Positions 60,861-64,000 of a DNA stretch of 64,000 nt are shown here, in pieces. Position 1 is the stretch's first letter. Every line of letters begins with the position of its first letter. Location: assembly GCF_029143285.1 (NCBI RefSeq), contig NZ_JAPDSH010000001.1, positions 372,001-436,000 of the forward strand. Reading direction: 5' to 3'. Under the pieces are notes generated by a model, which was not told the DNA's origin, made no database searches, and saw only the letters and a program-made list of their open reading frames with translations. Position numbers and translations under genes: made by a program. This DNA is from Vagococcus proximus. GTDB lineage: Bacteria > Bacillota > Bacilli > Lactobacillales > Vagococcaceae.

Positions 60861-61403
60861 ATGGATATGTTCTTAACAGGTACACCGCAAACATTGCTTG
60901 ATATATTAGATAATAAAGAAGAACGGGAGCGTTATAAATTGCAACAATTGGCTGAATTCCCTACATGTCAATTGGTTTCAATTGGGATTAACATACCTGG
61001 AGATATCAAAACAAATGAGAGTATTGAAAAAGTATTTAACTTGGCAACAGAAGCGTTCGAACGCTACCTAATGGATAATGAATTAATCATACGTCATGTG
61101 AGAAAAAAATATAATCCAACTGGGCCTGAATTTTATACATTGATTGACTCTGAACGAAATGATATTAAAAGACTTTGTATTAACTTTGAAACATTCCATC
61201 AAGTAGGTAGACTGCTTGATATTGATGTGTATCAACGAGATGAGGCGGGAGAAATGCTAATTATTGATCGCGATTTTTACAATTTGCCGTCAAGACGATG
61301 TTATGTTTGTCAAAAACCTGCTAAGGAATGTACCCGTGCTAAAACTCATTCGATAGACGATTTGAGAACTAAGATAAATAAAATGTGTCAGTCACTAATT
61401 TAA
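60861..61403 (+). CDS. citX: Apo-citrate lyase phosphoribosyl-dephospho-CoA transferase CitX
   Basis: This 180-residue enzyme attaches the prosthetic group to CitD. It has the family C-terminal block 'LPSRRCYVCQKPAKECTRAKTHSIDDL', with three Cys, and 'GPEFY' in the middle. In many Lactobacillales citX and citG are fused; here they are separate genes that nearly overlap. Confidence 0.92.
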   Translation: MDMFLTGTPQTLLDILDNKEERERYKLQQLAEFPTCQLVSIGINIPGDIKTNESIEKVFNLATEAFERYLMDNELIIRHVRKKYNPTGPEFYTLIDSERNDIKRLCINFETFHQVGRLLDIDVYQRDEAGEMLIIDRDFYNLPSRRCYVCQKPAKECTRAKTHSIDDLRTKINKMCQSLI

Positions 61404-61414
61404 AGGAGATAACA

Positions 61415-62272
61415 ATGAAAAATGCTAGATATTACAGTCAATTTGCACAGCGGGCTATGCTTTACGAAGCGGTATGTCACCCAAAACCTGGTTTAGTAGA
61501 TCCAGTTAATTCAGGGGCACACCAGGATATGGATATTTTTACATTTATAGATAGCAGTTGTAGTATGCAAAAAGAGTTCGAAGATATGTATCTAGCTGGT
61601 TATCAATTTGAAGGGAACGATTTAAACGAACTTTTTGATTCAATTCGTCCTATAGGTTTGAAAGCGGAAAAAGAAATGATGCAGTCAACTCATAATGTTA
61701 ACACTCACAAAGGTGCTATCTTTTCGCTAGGTATTATACTAGCAGGATTAGGACATTTAGAAAGTCAAAAAAAAACTGTAACAATTGACTCACTTCAGAG
61801 TGTTGTTAAAGCCATGACAGGTCATCTTTTAGATGATTTCAAAGGATTGGAGTTAAAAACGGAAGAGGCGCTTACAAATGGCGAAAAATTATACATCGAC
61901 TATGGTTTACTAGGAGTTAGAGGGGAAGTAGCACAAGGATTTCCTACTGTATTAAATTATGGTTTACCTTTATTAGAACAGTATGGAGCGTGCTCTAACG
62001 AGTCGTTATTGAATGTACTAATGCTGATGCTTTATTATAATGAAGATAGTAATTTAATAAAACGAGCGGGTGACATCAAAATATTAAACTGGTCCAAAAC
62101 AATTGTGACGCGTTATTTTGAAAAAGGTGGCAGTCAAACAGAAGAGGGAATAACTTATTTAAATGAATTGAACGATTTATTTATTTCAGAAAATTTATCA
62201 ATTGGTGGGACAGCTGACCTACTTATTGTGACTGTTTTTATATTTTTAGTGACATCAAATCAAAAAAAATAA
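61415..62272 (+). CDS. citG: Triphosphoribosyl-dephospho-CoA synthase CitG
   Basis: This 285-residue enzyme makes the prosthetic group precursor from ATP and dephospho-CoA. Typical motifs are 'YEAVCHPKPGLVDPVNSGAHQDMD', 'NVNTHKGAIFSLGII' and 'GVRGEVAQGFPTV'. The ATG at 61415 follows AAAGGAG; the frame from 61385 overlaps citX and is not used. It closes the operon. Confidence 0.92.
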   Translation: MKNARYYSQFAQRAMLYEAVCHPKPGLVDPVNSGAHQDMDIFTFIDSSCSMQKEFEDMYLAGYQFEGNDLNELFDSIRPIGLKAEKEMMQSTHNVNTHKGAIFSLGIILAGLGHLESQKKTVTIDSLQSVVKAMTGHLLDDFKGLELKTEEALTNGEKLYIDYGLLGVRGEVAQGFPTVLNYGLPLLEQYGACSNESLLNVLMLMLYYNEDSNLIKRAGDIKILNWSKTIVTRYFEKGGSQTEEGITYLNELNDLFISENLSIGGTADLLIVTVFIFLVTSNQKK

Positions 62273-62297
62273 GACCATAAGGTCTTATTTTTTTTGG
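62262..62297. terminator. Bidirectional terminator of the cit operon and Mga-like gene 3
   Basis: A perfect 15-bp stem (62262-62276 with 62281-62295) around ATAA, A and T runs on both sides. The minus-strand gene stops inside it. Confidence 0.92.
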
Positions 62298-63787
62298 AAA
62301 AGTTTTTCTAAATAAACATCAGAAATCAAACGGCACAAGCTTCGAAGGTCTTTATCTGCTTCAATATTAGCGTAATAGTAAAATTTTACAGGTTCCTCAT
62401 AGGCGTGTAATTGATCAGAAACGACTAAATCTGCCTGTCTTGCATCATTATGAAAGACGATGGTGTCAGGTTTGAATAATTCTGATAAACGTTCTTTTAA
62501 GTAGTATTCATAAGATAATTTAGTTTGAAAATCTAATACAACATAAAGTTTAGTTTGGCGTGTTTTTCGATAGAAAGATGATGTTAATTCTTCGAAAAAG
62601 TCAATATTATCTAATAATAGTTTTGCATAGCTTGGTGAAATGCCTGTTTTAATTAAATCTGATGAAATATTAGCTTGAAGAGTTGATTTTGGAGAAGTAT
62701 CTTTGACGTCCTCAGTTAGCTGAGTTGCTTTAAAGATACTCTTCATGTCTGATGAAAAAAGTTTGAGATAGATGAGGCTGACTAACGTTGTGTAGTTAAA
62801 TGTTAGAGCATCTTTTTTTGAAATAGGGCCAATACTGTCTAGTAAATGTTGGCTGATTTCTTCAGACTGCATAATAATTTCTGGTAATTCAGTATTTAAT
62901 TTCTCTAAGATGTTTAAGTAGATTATAAGATGGTCATTTTGTTCAGCAACTTGAGAAAATAGTATTAGAATTAAAAAGTTTGTAAAAGCAAGGGCATCCG
63001 GGTTGGAAATCATGTCAGTAATTTCAGGACTAAATAAATTCGTTTCCTCATATAAGAGTTTCAACAATAGCTTTACATCTGGATCTTCTATTGTATAGGT
63101 TTCTAATTCTGGTAAGAAGTTTCTTATACAATTGTATAAGGTATTGGCACGAAATTGTTGAAAATCATTTAAATCACTAATGGTATGGTCCGCAAGATAG
63201 TGTTCTATTTCTGATTTTTTGTCGTCATTATAGTTTTCTCCATCAGAAAATAATTTATCATGCATTTCTGAGAATAGGTATGAAAAAAGAAGGATATTTT
63301 GCAAGCTACCCTCTAACCCGATATTTCCGCGTTTCGTTTTGATTGTTATATTATAGTGTTTTAAAAATGCCTTAAGTCGAGCTAGAATTTGATTGTAGTA
63401 AACTTCTGAAATATTAATTTCAGTTAAAAGTTCACTTAGTTTAAAATGGCGATGTTTTACTAAATAGTTCAAGATTAAATACTCATAGGAATGAGATAAA
63501 TCAGATTGAACTTTTTTTATAATTAGGATATTTTTACTTAGGTGTTGATTTTCAGGTGAGTTAAAATCAATTTGTAAAGTTTGCCCTGTATTTATAATAA
63601 TAGGTTGGCTTGTTTTAAATTGATCCTGATAATAATCATTAAGCTGTGAAACGTATCGATCTAATGTCGGTCGACTTACTGCTAAACTTTCACAGAGGTC
63701 CGTTTTTTGTTTCGGGTTCTCGCTAGAAAGTTGATTAAGCAGCATTAGTATTTTGTGTTCATTCGTTTTAAATATAAGATTTAACAT
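62285..63787 (-). CDS. Mga/AtxA-family transcriptional regulator (copy 3)
   Basis: This 500-residue regulator has an N-terminal helix-turn-helix ('KTDLCESLAVSRPTLDRYVSQLNDYY', about residues 27-52), a long helical PRD-like middle and an EIIB-like end with 'DLVVSDQL'. The ATG at 63787 is chosen over a TTG at 63811: GGAG lies 11 bases before it and within the longer reading, and copies 1 and 2 start at the matching residue. No surface-protein gene is visible on its 3' side. Its divergent neighbour lies outside the window and may be its target. Its stop codon is inside the terminator shared with citG. Confidence 0.85.
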   Translation of the reverse strand: MLNLIFKTNEHKILMLLNQLSSENPKQKTDLCESLAVSRPTLDRYVSQLNDYYQDQFKTSQPIIINTGQTLQIDFNSPENQHLSKNILIIKKVQSDLSHSYEYLILNYLVKHRHFKLSELLTEINISEVYYNQILARLKAFLKHYNITIKTKRGNIGLEGSLQNILLFSYLFSEMHDKLFSDGENYNDDKKSEIEHYLADHTISDLNDFQQFRANTLYNCIRNFLPELETYTIEDPDVKLLLKLLYEETNLFSPEITDMISNPDALAFTNFLILILFSQVAEQNDHLIIYLNILEKLNTELPEIIMQSEEISQHLLDSIGPISKKDALTFNYTTLVSLIYLKLFSSDMKSIFKATQLTEDVKDTSPKSTLQANISSDLIKTGISPSYAKLLLDNIDFFEELTSSFYRKTRQTKLYVVLDFQTKLSYEYYLKERLSELFKPDTIVFHNDARQADLVVSDQLHAYEEPVKFYYYANIEADKDLRSLCRLISDVYLEKLFQKK

Positions 63788-64000
63788 AAAGATCTTTTCT
63801 CCTTTATTCAACAGATATAATGAATTCTATTTATTTTATCATAAAACAAATAGGTTGTTATTATATGAAAATAACAAAAAAAAACCAAAAAATAAAACAA
63901 AACGCTCAAATAGGGTAGTTTTTTCAAAAAAATAGTTATTTGAACAAATTGATTTATTATTAGGAAGTGATTTTTTTTCACCATTAATATACAAAACGAA
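63788..64000. promoter_or_regulatory. Upstream region of Mga-like gene 3, A/T-rich
   Basis: The last 213 bases hold the GGAG ribosome site of the minus-strand gene (near 63799-63802) and very A-rich DNA with no supported gene. A 60-codon frame on the plus strand is Lys/Asn-rich and has no ribosome site, so it is not called. Confidence 0.4.

Noticed and set aside
1-64000. tRNA or rRNA genes, insertion sequences, prophage
   Set aside because: No tRNA-like cloverleaf, rRNA stretch, transposase or phage structural gene was recognised on either strand.

Overview
The window is about 64 kb of AT-rich, low-GC Gram-positive chromosome. WxL surface proteins, LPXTG-anchored proteins, Mga-type regulators, a pst operon with two pstB genes and a Leuconostoc/Weissella-style citrate operon together point to the Lactobacillales, probably an Enterococcaceae or Vagococcus-like organism. 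This is inferred from gene content; no rRNA or tRNA gene is visible to confirm it. I saw no prophage, insertion sequence, CRISPR array or replication origin.

Layout. (a) 1-10.3 kb: a cell-surface locus. It holds a large beta-helix-like protein with a C-terminal WxL domain (5' end outside the window), a small protein with an LPXTG-like signal (IPHTG), five tandem WxL proteins of two subfamilies, a DUF916/DUF3324 WxL-interacting anchor and a sortase. An intrinsic terminator separates the WxL genes from the anchor and sortase genes. (b) 10.4-19 kb: a lipoprotein, an LPQTG adhesin with four SpaA/Cna-B domains and 117 Thr-Glu-Pro tripeptides, a convergent Mga-like regulator, and an ECF-like sigma factor with a membrane partner. 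(c) 19-21.4 kb: a lone GIY-YIG nuclease-helicase fusion, a candidate defence gene, followed by a promoter-structure-terminator unit that looks like an unannotated non-coding RNA of about 270 nt. (d) 21.6-30.6 kb: MFS transporter plus MalY-type lyase, lipoprotein, choloylglycine-hydrolase-family enzyme, OsmC protein, two related small membrane proteins with cytoplasmic tails, and a five-repeat MucBP LPQTG protein. (e) 30.7-38.2 kb: phosphate regulon, phoPR-like two-component system then pstSCAB1B2-phoU, with PhoP-type 11-bp-periodic boxes in front of pstS. (f) 38.2-44.9 kb: second Mga-like regulator divergent from a 1643-residue LPQTG protein with seven repeats of about 85 residues. (g) 45-53.3 kb: DsrE-like protein, an unknown protein with a ParB-like DGHH motif, a CynX-type transporter, a cysteine hydrolase, an sdpR-sdpI-like pair, a HAD phosphatase and an ECF vitamin/cofactor-type transporter. 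(h) 53.4-62.3 kb: complete citrate fermentation locus, citI divergent from citM-citP-citC-citD-citE-citF-citX-citG. (i) 62.3-63.8 kb: third Mga-like regulator.

How the genes work together. Citrate enters through CitP, citrate lyase (CitDEF, activated by CitC, CitX and CitG) splits it to acetate and oxaloacetate, and the malic-enzyme-type CitM decarboxylates oxaloacetate to pyruvate. The pst locus imports phosphate under its own two-component system. The surface genes are spread over four places, three of them next to a Mga-like regulator or their own inverted-repeat operator, which suggests switchable surface display.

Most novel candidates: the nuclease-helicase plus structured RNA region (19-21.4 kb), the terminator that splits the WxL locus, the WxL array with alternating subfamilies, the expanding TEP tract, and the orphan sdpRI pair. 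All functions are read from sequence alone.
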